Assembly: GCF_047948215.1 (NCBI RefSeq)
Contig: NC_134455.1
Span: forward strand, 307,352,147 to 307,416,146
Length of the DNA stretch: 64,000 nucleotides
Reading direction: 5' to 3'
From: Lycorma delicatula
Taxonomy: Eukaryota > Arthropoda > Insecta > Hemiptera > Fulgoridae
In this document: piece by piece, positions 47,916-59,560 of the stretch
How the letters are laid out: each line of letters starts with the position of its first letter
Position numbering within the stretch: the stretch's first letter is position 1
Translations under genes and position numbers: made by a program
Notes under the pieces: generated by a model
What the model was told of the DNA's origin: nothing
Database searches by the model: none
The model's input: only the letters and a program-made list of their open reading frames with translations

Positions 47916-49200
47916 TGCGACAATAAAGTAATGAGACTGATTTTTCTTTGCAAGATGTGGCAACTCTGCAGCTTGCGTAGGCACACCATCTTTGACCTTG
48001 GTCTATAAGCTACTTCAGTCCTAGCGGCACATTGATTCAACTGCTCAGTCGTGGGTTGTGTTGTAATAAGTGAATACGTGTTTGTGTCTCTCGTCACAGA
48101 AATGAAACCGCAAAATATTGCGCAACGGTATCCCATTTCTTTTTGCGTTAAATTGGGTGAAAACGCGACGACAACTTATGGTAAGTTTCAGAAGGCTTTT
48201 GGAGAGGAGGTTATCTCAAGAGCTCAAGTTTTTCGGTGGCATAAAATTTTTAGTGAAGGCAGAACGAATGTTGAAGATGAAGACCGCAGTGGACGACCAC
48301 CAACCTCACGGACAGATGTCAACTTGACCAGGGTGCCTGAAATCGTACGATCTGATCGAAGATTATCCGTGAAAATTGCAGAAGAACTCAACATCAATCG
48401 AGAAATGGTTCGTCTAATATTAACTGAAGATCATGGTACGAGAAAGATTTGTGCAAAAATGGTCCCCAAAAACAACAACAGCGAGAAACACGGAAAAATG
48501 TGGCAGCCGATCTGTTAGAGCAAACGGAAATCAATCCAGATTTGTTGAGCCGTGTTATCACTGGTGATGAAGGTTGGTTTTTTCAATACGATCCAGAGAC
48601 AAAACGCCCAAAGTTCGCAATGGTGTTCAAAGGGATCAGCCACACCAAAAAAAGCTCGCATGTCAAAGTCAAAAGTGAAATGCATGCTTATGTGCTTCTT
48701 CGATTCCAAGGGAATTGTTCATAAAGAGTGGTGCCTCCTGGACAAACAGTTAACCAATATTTCTACAAAGAAATTTTACAAAGACTTCGTAAACGAGTTC
48801 TTCGTGTCCGTGCCAACATTGCTGATAATTGGATTCTGCATCACGATAATGCGCCATCCCATACTGCTCTGTCAGTACAGCAATTTTTAACCTCAAAACA
48901 AATTTCAGTACTACCACAGTCACCTTATTCACCAGATATCGCTGCGTGCGACGTTTTTCTATTTCCAAGAGTCAAAATGGCGGTCAAGGGACACCATTTT
49001 CAAACAACACAAGATGTCCAAAAAGCTGTAACGAGGGTCTTGGAGGATATTACAGAAGATGAGTTCCAGAAATGTTACCATCAATGGCAGAAGCGCTGGA
49101 ATAAGTGTGTGCAATCAGAGGGGAACTACTTTGAAGGAGACAACACTATTCATGACTAAAACTGTAAATATAACTCCTAAATAAAACCTCAGTTTAAGTG
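47911..49200 (+). mobile_element. DD34D mariner element, 3' TIR not found
   Basis: The 5' end CGAGGTGCGACAATAAAGTA resembles the end of the mariner at 59561 (CGAGGTTAGTAGATAAAGTA). The coding region follows. After the stop at 49159 the expected inverted copy of the 5' end is not visible, so the 3' TIR is lost or highly mutated. No TA flank is seen at the 5' side, where the CA microsatellite begins. Confidence 0.75.
48102..49159 (+). pseudogene. mariner transposase, three frameshifts
   Basis: The ATG at 48102 begins MKPQNIAQRYPISFCVKLGE and leads to the helix-turn-helix regions (VFRWHKIFSEGR, DRSGRPPTS). The frame breaks at about 48480-48500; DLLEQTEINPDLLSRVITGD then carries the first catalytic Asp. 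It breaks again near 48600 (KKARMSKSKVKCMLMCFFDS) and at about 48727, after which the frame is open to the natural stop. The later part has HHDNAPSHTALS, second Asp, and SPDIAACDVFLFP, third Asp, 34 residues apart, the mariner DD34D signature. It ends with NYFEGDNTIHD. The catalytic triad is intact although the frame is broken. Length would match a normal mariner transposase of about 350 residues. Confidence 0.9.
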
Positions 49201-50984
49201 AATGATATTTCCTGACTCCTCATACATCAAAACGTAATGAAAATTCATTTTCACCCCCCATCCCATGAGACAAAAGTAATACCGTACTTTTCTTTGAAAA
49301 GTAGATATAAAATTAATTAAATTAAAGATTGATTAATTTGTTGCAAACAACAGCTTATATTTAATTAAATTAATTCTTCTTTTTTAAATTGTGCTTAAAT
49401 AAGAATCTATATTTAATATCTAGTTGGCACGAATGTATGGATCGATTATAAAAATGAAATTTGTCCTTCTACATTTATTATTGCTTTCGATAAGAACTCT
49501 GTAAAGTAAGTTACGTCACTAGTATATTTCTTACTTAGTATGAGAAATAAAAAAATGCATCTTTTTTAAAATATTATATCCTGGAAATAAATGAATAAAT
49601 GCGATATAACATTTCCTGACTGTATTAAAATTCCTTCTTAATTACTTCCTTTGTATTACATGTAAAGTTTTACTCTATGGTATTGCGTTATTGGAGAATT
49701 ATAGCAACCCTTGATACAGCCAAAGTTTGGAGTAGTTACAGAGATATACTTGACAGTTATTTTAATAAAAAATGTACTTGCGTAGTGAAGCTTGGCACTG
49801 GGCAACTAGACTAATGACTCATGTTCAAGATTTGGTTATTGTTTTTTGCTTTTCGTTCTTGTCGCTAAAAATACTCGATTTAACAGCATTTGGTTTAATT
49901 CCTAGCCAAGTTTCTCTCAAGTAATGTTTTTATGCTGTTAAGTGATTTACTCTTACTTTATTTTATTATTTACATTGCATTACTAATATATGTAGTCCTA
50001 GAAAACTGAATTGTCATTGTTAGTTACCAACTATCAAAGCTTAATTACTGTTGAAAATTTTTACTAACGACTGAGTCCACCTTTATCTTTGTTATTCTGC
50101 TGTATTGTAATTTAGTTGGTATTTCTTTTCTTTGAAAATGCGAATAACGTTTAAATAATTACATTTATAAAAATTATTATGATTATTGTTTATTTAACTG
50201 CAATAATTTCTTAGTGCTCCTTTTAATAGTTTTTTTGATAAAGAAATCCAAAATTATTATAATTTTAGTCTAATGCTGAATCTATGCTGTCAAGTTGCAT
50301 TTTAAAGATAAATTTCGTTATAATGCTTAGTTTATATATGTATTAGAATTGGAAAATTTTTATGAGTTTTATTTAATCCTTTTTGTCCTGTAACATTTAT
50401 TCTTATACTGTATATTATTGCTTCTATTAGAACTTTATTACTTACGTAGTGAAAAAAAATTAATTTTTTTCTTTATTTTTCAATGTAAGAATTAAACTTT
50501 TAAATTTCTCGGCCTAAAGTTGGATGGGAGTCGCTCGTTTTTACTCGAAGGTTTATTTTTATTTCCGTAAAACCTAATATTTGCCTTATGCCACAGTAAT
50601 TGTAGCATAAACAATCGCTACCAACCAGTCGTCATTTTCAGTTCGGAATAAGGCAACACTGTTTACAGTACTAATTTTTAGAAGCGAGTTCAAATGTTTT
50701 TGAATTTAATTTTGAATTAGTTGTAATCAACGTTTATTGCCTACATAGGTGGCTTATAAGTTTTGATTTACTAACTTAAAAATGTCAGCATATAAGTTGT
50801 TAACAACTTTACTCTACTTATTTGTAAGATTAGCCTTGTTCTCCGTGCGCGTTTGAGTACATGTAATTGCGTTTATGTTTGCAGATTTTAACTAATAAAT
50901 GATTGGGATATGTCAGAAATACTATATAGTCAACTACTTTTATGGATTGAACTTTGAAAGTCATTTTCAAAGGTTGGGCATCAC
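49201..50984. other. AT-rich non-coding stretch
   Basis: No gene-like sequence or repeat that I can support. Confidence 0.5.
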
Positions 50985-51265
50985 TTATTCGACTCTTCAT
51001 CAAAAAATTTCGCCGATAGGAAGTGGTCCGCTGCCGATTGCGGTTAGGACATACCAGAGCTACTCACGGGTATTTGATATCAGCAAAAAACGCACCACTA
51101 TGCGTACGATGCTACTGCCGCTTGACTGTGCGCCATTTTGTGGATTGCATATGTTATGCGGCCTTATGTCGCAAATTTAAATTGCCAAGAAACATTCGCC
51201 GAATCCGGGCAATGATAGGAAGTTTTAGACCGGGTGTGGTTATTTCTACGACATATTAGTATTCT
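50985..51265 (+). pseudogene. 3' end of a Jockey/I-type LINE (C-terminal finger)
   Basis: The plus strand reads RLRLGHTRATHGYLISAK, then CVRCYCRLTVRHFVDC, and further AALCRKFKLP. The GHTR-THGYL motif followed by a Cys-x2-Cys...His...Cys finger is the usual C-terminus of Jockey- and I-type LINE polyproteins. Only this tail remains, so it is a strongly 5'-truncated copy. Confidence 0.75.
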
Positions 51266-51481
51266 CCATAGAATTTAATATTGTTTTTTGTTATATGCCT
51301 GTTTTTGTTATATATTTAATCCGGGCGATGATAACGCAACAGCGTTTTTCATTAAAAAAAAATCTTATTCAAATTTCATTTTTTCATAGTGGCTTTCATC
51401 AAATTCATCTTGGAATGAAAATAATTCGTAGATAAATGAAAAATAATTTCAGAGCTATGACAAAAGTACCCGAATTCACCT

Positions 51482-51792
51482 TTTCTTTCTTTTTCCTGTT
51501 TAGCCTCCGGTAACTACCGTTTAGATAATTCTTCAGAGGATGAATGAGGATGATATGTATGAGTGTAAATGAAGTGTTAGTCTTGTACATTCTCAGTTCG
51601 ACCATTCCTGAGATGTGTGGTTAATTGAAACCCAACCACCAAAGAACACCGGTATCCACGATCTAGTATTCAAATCCGTGTAAAAATATCTGGCTTTACT
51701 AGGACTTGAACACTGTAACTCTCGACTTCCAAATCAGCTGATTTGGGAAGACGCGTTAACCACTAGACCAACCCGGGTCTACCCGAATGGGT
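51482..51792 (-). mobile_element. SINE-2, full-length, perfect target duplication
   Basis: Minus-strand copy with tail CTTTTTCCTGTTTAGCCTCC at the left and head near 51770-51792. The 15-bp duplication TACCCGAATTCACCT at 51467-51481 and 51793-51807 is perfect. The head carries a short extra block (GTCTACCCGAATG) not seen in other copies. Confidence 0.93.
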
Positions 51793-51819
51793 TACCCGAA
51801 TTCACCTATATAAACTTTA

Positions 51820-52640
51820 CTGAATTATCTCCTTCAAGGTAGTCTCCCTCTGCATAGATACTGCAGTCCTACCATTTTTCAATGATTGGAAACAGACGGA
51901 GTGGTAGCGTTTCATTCATTCAGAGGTCAGAGGAGGCCGGGTTCGAATCCCGGTCAGACATTGCTATTTTTCATACGTTAAAAAATTCCATTTTATATTT
52001 CCATGCATAAGCTTCATTATACAAAAAATTCTGATATTCATCTTTCAGCATGATGTTCTTCATACCTCCTGCGATTTGGTCTGGATCTTTTCAGTGTCTC
52101 CATAATAGCCCTTAAGATTCTCTCTCAACTTCATCTTCGGAAACGAAGTCGCGTGAGGAGAGGTCTAGGGAGTAGACAAGGTATGGGTGTCATAGCTAGT
52201 GATACGTTAGGTAATATATGTAGCGAAAATTGGTGCGCTACAGATGTGTGGGCGGGCCTATTATCAAGGTGCAGGAGCTAATCTTTGTCCTCCGAGCTCT
52301 GGTTCTACAGTCTCGTAGATGTTGTATTTTTTCCTTCGACCTGGCAGGATGGTTTCGTTACTTTTTGATGCATTTGGAAGCATTTTCTTGGTCAAAGGGT
52401 GTCCAGAACGCTCATCATCATCAGACGATTGTTTTCCTTTTTTAAGACGCTTCAATCAATCCTTTATTTCTTTTGCCTAAGAATGCCTAAAGCTTGCATG
52501 TCGATTTGGGGAGTTTCCTCGGCCGTCTTATTTAGGGTGAAGCAAAGATTGATGAAAATTCGTTCCATTTTTAACATCATTAATTTTTACACTACTGCAG
52601 AGGTGTAAACCGCACAAAAACACTGTAAGAAAGTGAGAAA
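51820..52640 (-). pseudogene. mariner (SETMAR-like) transposase remnant
   Basis: From 52590 the minus strand reads MERIFINLCFTLNKTAEET, then KRLKKGKQSSDDDERSGHP at 52455-52400, the N-terminal helix-turn-helix domain. Near 52170-52060 YSLDLSSRDF marks the third catalytic block. Near 51870-51830 AEGDYLEGDNSVKFI is the C-terminus. The middle with the first two catalytic Asp residues is deleted, and a SINE-1 fragment interrupts the C-terminal part. Confidence 0.65.
51895..51990 (+). mobile_element. SINE-1 fragment nested in mariner remnant
   Basis: GGAGTGGTAGCGTTTCATTC, CCGGGTTCGAATCCCGGTCA and ATTTTTCATACGTTAAAAAA correspond to the A-box region, B box and body of SINE-1. A stretch between A and B boxes is altered and the shared 3' tail is missing. 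Confidence 0.6.
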
Positions 52641-55157
52641 AACACTCAGATCCGGAAGTGGAGATACGAATTGACCGACTGCTTGACAAGAAGTTCAGTT
52701 TGCACTACCTAGTCAAATCATGATACTACGACTGTAGTCGTATTGTCATGGCGTCAAATAGCTGTAATATAAATGGTTCACGCATCATATTTAAATTTCA
52801 GGAGCATTTTTTGTTTCATTGATGTACTTGTGATTGAGTGCAAGGTCTCATTTCTTATGGTGTATTATTTTTTTTTTGTTAATCTGACGTACAGTTATAT
52901 CACAAAACATAATTTATGGTTGTACCTAAGATTTTTTCAATATGTTAGATGTATTTTGGCATTCGTGGTTTTGGAATTAAGTTTAATAATTTGACAAGTA
53001 ACTTTCATCTAGCCTTATCGGTCAACAAACACTTTGCAACAATTCATCAAGGAATAATAATTGCTTATGATTATATATATAATTTATTTTGAATAATATT
53101 GTTTTACTCCTAATATCCGATTTTAATTCATTAAATAATTTAATGAACACATTTGATGAAGGTTGCAATATTTGTTTGTAATTTTCCCTATTCTCTTTGA
53201 AGTGTGGAATGTAGAACGATATTTATATGTGAGGATTATTAATACCGATTTGTTATTTATATTTTTTAACACAGGAAACCGATTAATAATAATAATTGTT
53301 TAAAAATATTTTTATTGTTTTCAGAATTTTTTTTGTAAACTATTTTTTAACTTGAACTAGTTTCGGCTGCTATTTCTGTTAACTATTAAAAAAGAAATTT
53401 GAAGCCTGATTAATTCTCCTTTTTGAATGTTAGGATATCGTATTACTGCACGTATTGCTTTCAGTTTTTTCCAAAAGTACTTGTTGCGTTTTACAACAAT
53501 CTAGAATATGGTTTTATTTACTCTTAATTGATTTTATTTCAGATAGGAACATCTTACATCCTCTTAAAATGGATAAAAAATTATCAGCTTTGTTTTTCCC
53601 GACAAAAGTTTTAATACACTTTATTGAAAATTGAAAGAAAATATGTTTGAGCGTACATATATTTTAGCAGTTCCAATTAAGTTTATTTTTACTGTATGGA
53701 ATGTGTGTTTATGGTAGCAGGTATTTCAGGTACTTGTTATAATTACGAGTAAATGTATTTAAATATTTTTTCGACTTATCGTTTTATCTGTATTTTTATT
53801 TTTGTCTGTAAAATGAAGGGTGAAAGCAGATATTGGTAATTAACTGAAACAGGATAATCGCCATTTTCTAGTGTGGCCAAACGATTTTATTAATTTACTC
53901 TTTCATGCAGATTTTCTATTGCGGTTCATTGAAAGATTTTTTTTTTTTATATTTCCTTCTGGATTCGTTCGGTCCTTCTATAGTTGTCGGAGAAAACAAA
54001 GAAACTAGTCGATAAGACGAATTGACAAAGTCATTAGTAGCACCTCATTGGTGCCTGTCGAACTCTGGAACGTTTCATGTGGTACACTAAAAGTAGTTGA
54101 GTTTTATCTTATGAAAATGTTTTACCTACGTATTATAATAAATAACGAAATGCTTAAATATATCAGATATTTTAAAATTAATTGCCGATTGCGTAAGTAA
54201 TACACTTCATATTAATTACTCGGTAAATTTGTAAGATACTTAAAAATATAAAGATAACTTACTCTTTATACTATATAAAGATTATAACTCTTAGCCCTTA
54301 GTATGTAACTTATTTTAATAAAAAAATGATAACTAGCGATAATATTAAAATGAATAAAGAGGCACATCGTTAACAACCGTTATTGTGCATGACGTTCACA
54401 ATTTGATCTCTAGACATAACTTTTACTTTCTCTTGTAATACTGTTATATGTTGTATAACTGTTATACTGAATTTAGAAAGCTTGTAGCCTCTTAAAATTA
54501 GATTTTGATGTTTAAGTGAATTTATATTGATGTATTGTGAACGCTTTCTTCTACAGAGTGTTTCTTCAAAATGTTGATCTATCGTTTGAAATTGGTGTAC
54601 TTACGCGTACAATTTAAACTAAAAAACAATCTTTTTTGAAATTTTATGGTCATTGATCTTCGTTTGTTTTCCCGTTTGCCAAAAAATACGAGTTTCAAAA
54701 AGAATGAAGCTTCATTTTTTAATATTTGTGTTGTGTACTTCATTATTTTTTTTAGAACTACTACTCCTTGATATAAGATTTGTCTCGAAACAGAGAACCA
54801 GCATTTGGTAAAATTATTTTATTTCTTAAATTAGAAGACTCAGGTTCGTTGTATGCGGATTTTTTTTAACGTGGAAAAAATAGGAAACGCTTCCGTAATT
54901 TTTGTTTTAATATGATTGATTAACTGGTTGATTGTGGACATTTTTAGGTTGGTTTTTTTTTTAAGGGACTATTACATTTGCCTTGCACATGTAATATCCA
55001 TCACTCTAGATATCAATCACAGCTTTATTAAGCCCGGATCCGTTGTCGACTGTGCCTCGTGTTCACTTGAGTGTGTCTGTAGGTTGTTACATCTTTGAAT
55101 CGCTAGGCCAAGATGGGTTGTTAATTGGAACCCTACAAATTCCTAATTTTAGCCGAC

Positions 55158-55159
<2 letters not shown>
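52641..55159. other. AT-rich non-coding stretch
   Basis: No supported gene. A GC-richer island at about 55030-55150 precedes the TG microsatellite but is not recognised. Confidence 0.5.

Positions 55160-55217
<58 letters not shown>
55160..55217. repeat. (TG)n microsatellite
   Basis: About 58 bp of uninterrupted TG dinucleotides. Confidence 0.97.
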
Positions 55218-55218
<1 letters not shown>

Positions 55219-56198
55219 CTAGCAAAACTTATTTATAATTTAGAATGTAATTATTTATAAAAATTAAAATTTCAATTTACTTATGTTTAACATTACGTTT
55301 TCCCTTTCTGTTAAGTGCTTTTGCAGAAGTCTGTTTCGTCAAAACACAAAAATTAAATTTACAATAAAAAAAGCAGTTAAAAAGTTGAAATATTGAGAGG
55401 TGTATTATGACATATATCTTTATATATGGCAAAATGTTATTTTATTTTAATTTTGATAAGTAATTTTGTTATATACACCTCCTGCATCTTATACTAAACA
55501 ATGTTAGGGTTTTGAATTTTTTTTTTAATTCTAGATTTAATTTCATCTGATCTAACGAAAAAGAATTCTGTGAACATGTTTTAACACAAAGAAGAAAATT
55601 AAGCAGCATGCAAATTGAGTTTTATATCTATTTACATACCGAAATAATTTAGATTTTTAATTAACCGAGCTATTATTGACATATTGTTTAAAAAGTAGGT
55701 TGTTAAAAATATTTTTTAATTAGATTAGTTTGGATGAAAAGAATTTTGTTCATTTACTTATTATTTTGTGTTTGTTAATAGGAATAATAGGTCATTTAAT
55801 TTTGATAATTAGGCTATCTTCATAGTATTGTTATTACTTAGTCTAGGAGTAGGGAGCGCCATTTTAAAGCTGATAATGTGATTATGTTATTGTTTAGAAG
55901 CCGTTAATTATATAATTTATTTTCTGTTGCATAAGAGAACTATTTACACAGATTTGATTTAATAGTTTGTAAGAATTTGCTTAGCTTGCGATTGTATATT
56001 ATTGGATTAATGTTAAATTTTAAAAAAAATGTTGAAAATACAGTAACTTTCTGTGGACTTGTGACGGAACCTAATTATTAATGAGAAATTATACGTGTGG
56101 GTGGTAAAAAATATATACTTTAAGTGGGATAAATTCTGTTATCTCTTCAAAATAGATGAATGTTGATTAGTAATTAGGTTTCGAAGAGTATACATTAA
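55218..56198. other. AT-rich non-coding stretch
   Basis: No gene or repeat boundary seen before the hAT target duplication at 56199. Confidence 0.5.
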
Positions 56199-56732
56199 CA
56201 TTAACCCATCGTTTCTCAACCTTTCAGTATTTGCGACCCAATTTTCAATCATAATTTTAACTGTGCCCCCTGTCTCGTACAATAATAATGTATTTTGACG
56301 CTAAAGCTACACTACGACCTTAATTACAAACCTTACAAATTACCAAGAATAAGTAAATTTATTGATATTTGACAACACCAACCCGCTGCATTGGCAAAAC
56401 CAGAATCGATGCCTCTGTATTGCTCTCTATCTTACGTCTTCATATTGGACATTTTCGCGAGAAGTTCCGATTTGTCTCAAACATTCTGGAACGTCTGCAC
56501 AAACTTGTATAAATGCTGCACCTCATTCAATTTCAGCCGATCTCGGTCAAGTCGATCCTTCTTTCGTTATCGAATCTATCGTGAATGTGTATGTTGTAAT
56601 TTGTGTGTTAATTGCAATTCTCGGTATTAAATATTTACGACAGTAAATTTATACAGAATCATTGATATATTTTTAAGTGGTTGTAAGAGAGCATTAGAGG
56701 ATAGTAAAGCATCAAGAAGTGCACAGACGAGC

Positions 56733-57175
56733 GTGGTTCTGAAAATAAAATTAAAAAAATATTTTTTTTTAGACTACTTAAATTTTGGGTTTACCAGTAC
56801 TGAAGTAAATGAAGAAGAAAGGGGGCCCTGTGTGTCATTTGCTCAAAACCTTTGGCAGGAGACAGCATGGAACCTAATATACTTAAACGACGATTGGAGA
56901 CGTTTCATAGTGAGTACGTTAACAAACTTGGAGGATTCTTCGAATTAAAATTAAAATCATACGAAAAGCAAACATCATTTTAAAAAAAAACTTCGTCTGA
57001 AGTTACTAATTTCAAGATTCTACCTTTGCGAATCCGGGTTTTCTGCGGTGGTTGCTTTGAAGACAAAATATGGATCTCGGCTAAATATAGTTCAGAGTGT
57101 CTATTTATAAATATATAAACCTTCCTTTGAAAAACTTTGCTCTACAAGACAGGTCAAAGGAAGTCACTAATAATT
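56733..57175 (+). pseudogene. hAT (ZBED-type) transposase, internally deleted
   Basis: The N-terminal part reads YLNFGFTSTEVNEEE at 56770-56820. With one frame change it continues CVICSKPLAG and ILKRRLETFHSEYVNK, a BED zinc finger in which an expected His reads Arg. FFELKLKSYEKQTSF follows near 56940-56980. Near 57024-57085 LCESGFSAVVALKTKYGSRL is the C-terminal hAT dimerisation motif. The large catalytic middle is absent, so this was a non-autonomous internally deleted element. The family resembles ZBED5/FAM200-like transposases. Confidence 0.8.
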
Positions 57176-57241
57176 ATTAAACTTATTAATACATTAATAA
57201 ATTATTAAATACATTGTGAATTACCGATGCAGTCCTATCTA

Positions 57242-58551
57242 CAGGGTCATTCACGGGAACCGGATGTTTTTAAAATAATCATAAAAAATTGAATATAAAG
57301 TTTTATTGGTACTGAAACAATTGTTAAATCAAAGCATTTGTTACTTACTCATGAACGAAAAATTACGTCCGGCAAGTGATATCCATTTTGGGCAATACAT
57401 TGTTGTAGCCTTTCACGGTAACTGGCCTCAATTATTTGCAGCTACATCAATCTGGATGACGTGATGACGAATTGGGATCTTTAGGTCCTCCAATGTATGC
57501 GGTTTATTGCCGTACACACGCAATTTCAGAAACCCCCACAGAAAAAATTCACAACTACTCAAGTCGGGGGACCGAGGGGGCCAAGGAATTTCGCCGAATC
57601 TGGAAACGATCCGTCCCGGAACAAGTTACGGAGAACAGCCATCGTTGCCCTCGCTGTGTACGCTGTAGCTCCATCCTGCTGGAATAACACATTTTGAAAA
57701 TCGATTCCCCGGTTTCGTAACTCAGGGATGAAAAACGTATTCAACATCGCAATGTAACGATCAGCTGTTACAGTTACGGCAACGTCATTTTCTTCAAAAA
57801 ATATGGTCCAATAACACCGACCTTTCTTATTGCACACCAGACAGTCACCTTTGGGCTATGAAGTGGTCTCTCGTGAAGCTGATGTGGGTTTCTTTCCGCC
57901 CAATACCGGCAATTCTGTTTGTTGACGAAGCCATTCAGATGAAAATGGGCTTCGTCACTCATTAACAATTTTCATTTTCTTCAAAAATGGTGAGCATTTG
58001 TCGACAAAATTGTAATCGCTGCGTGAAATCTTGCTCGTTTAACTGCTGCACGACGGCTATCGTGTAAGGATGGAAATGCAGGTCTGTATGCAGAATTCGT
58101 CTTACCGTACTTGTGCTCATTTGAAGCGCTGCTGAATGCCTCTGAATAGAGCGGCGTGGGCTTCGGACAATGGCTTCCCTTACTCGTTCGATGTTCTCCG
58201 GAGTGCTAGCAGTTCGTCGGGGACCCGGTGGTTTTTTCTTCAATTTTGAACCACTTGGTCGAAGGTTGTTTACCCATCGCAATATTGTGTTACGAGAAGG
58301 GACACTTTCATTACGATGGATATTAAACTGACTGCGGAAATCTCGCTGAACAGCAGTTACGGATTCGTCATTTCGCACAAAACTGTCATACGCGTACAGG
58401 CGTTGGTCTAGCGTCCACGGCTCCATCCCAACGATTATAATGTAAATGCTATGAACAAAGGAAATGTCAGACACCAGCCACGTGCCCCTCCCACCACGAA
58501 CGCCCGAGTACAACCCACTTCAAAAACATCCGGTTCCCGTGAATGACTCTG
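57242..58551 (-). mobile_element. DD41D-type mariner nested in hAT
   Basis: TIRs of about 30 bp match with one mismatch: 57242-57271 (CAGGGTCATTCACGGGAACC...) and 58522-58551. TA flanks both ends (57240-57241 and 58552-58553). The element is 1310 bp and carries one transposase gene on the minus strand, wholly inside the hAT element. Confidence 0.93.
57360..58426 (-). pseudogene. DD41D-like transposase, frameshifted
   Basis: The likely start is ATG at 58426-58424 (MEPWTLDQRLYAYDSFVRND). The DNA-binding region has QFNIHRNESVPSRNTILRWV and STSTVRRILHTDL. The frame breaks near 57965; SDEAHFHLNGFVNKQNCRYW carries the first catalytic Asp. Another break near 57810 precedes NVLFQQDGATAYTARATMAV (second Asp). 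A further base change near 57610 leads to WPPRSPDLSSCEFFLWGFLK. By my count 41 residues separate the second and third acidic residues, and the third reads Glu instead of Asp. The family inserts at TA. Damage is modest, so the element is fairly young. Confidence 0.88.
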
Positions 58552-58806
58552 TATAAGTATATTATATCAGTGTAAATGTGTATTTTATTATTTATTATGT
58601 CGGAATATATTTTGTTTTGCTTTCCTTTCAGTAAATTAATAAATTTGTAACAATATTTTCTTTTCGATATGCTCCCACCCTATTAGGGGTATGCACCCCA
58701 CAGGTTGAGAAACACTACATTAACCTGTTATGTTAGAACTGTTAACTTATTTTGAATGTTGTGTGTAGAGAATCTATTACTGACTTTTCAGAAAGTTCAG
58801 TATGTC

Positions 58807-58877
58807 AGTATTAAATTCATAATCTAGTATTAAATTCATAATCTAGTATTAAATTCATAATCTAGTATTAAATTCAT
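58807..58877. repeat. 19-bp tandem repeat, 3.7 copies
   Basis: The unit AGTATTAAATTCATAATCT repeats exactly at 58807, 58826 and 58845, then partially at 58864. Confidence 0.95.
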
Positions 58878-59558
58878 GAATTCATGAGCTTTAATGTCTC
58901 TTTATGCATGCCTAATGTAAATGTACTGCTGTACAAAAGGCTTTTTCTATCGTATTTGTGAATACAAAGCTTATACTAGTATCACTTTATCGATGACGAA
59001 GCTTAATCATAAACTTCATGATCACAGTTTTGTTAAAAAAAAAAGCAAAGGGATTATTTTATTCACTAATCACTGTTATATAAACATTACTAATTTCATA
59101 TCATACTGGTGTTTATCCTGAAGACGGCATCAGTCTTCACGCATAAATCGTAATTTTAGAGGTGAATTTTTTATGAACTGAATACATATCAAAACACTCT
59201 TTGGCTGAAATTTGGAAATCGGCCACGTAATTTAGTTTTGAATGGATATTTAACTGCTATTTTAGCTGATCCGCAAAGCGGGCAGGCCAGTGGTGGTGTG
59301 CCGGGCGGCTGCGCGCAGCGCACGAACGATTCATTCTTTCGAGTAACTTATACTTCTCGAACGATTCATTCGTTGAAACGATATATACTTCTTGATACGA
59401 AAGATTTAAAAAAATACTAAAAGATTAAGGTACTAAGATTTAAAGATCTAAAATTATAATTGTATTTGTCTTTTGCGGATAAAAAAGGAAAACGTTGGGG
59501 TTAGAGCTGTGTTAAACGTTATTTATTTACAATTGGCAAAAACTAACAAAATCATGTG
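58878..59558. other. non-coding stretch with a small CpG-rich island
   Basis: 59262-59330 is GC-rich (GGTGTGCCGGGCGGCTGCGC) within AT-rich DNA. It is followed by two copies of CGAACGATTCATT at 59323-59335 and 59358-59370. No gene is supported. Confidence 0.4.
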
Positions 59559-59560
59559 TA

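Larger units (their letters stand above)
56207..58717 (+). mobile_element. hAT transposon with perfect 8-bp target duplication
   Basis: The left end CATCGTTTCTCAACC and right end GGTTGAGAAACACTA are short inverted repeats of the common hAT type. They are flanked by identical 8-bp CATTAACC at 56199-56206 and 58718-58725, the diagnostic hAT duplication length. The plus-strand coding remnants are a BED finger and a hAT dimerisation region. A complete mariner-type element is nested at 57242-58551, so about 1.2 kb of hAT sequence remains. Confidence 0.92.

Noticed and set aside
56362..56646. 94-codon frame as a membrane protein
   Set aside because: It lies inside the hAT 5' non-coding region, in AT-biased text with no family match.
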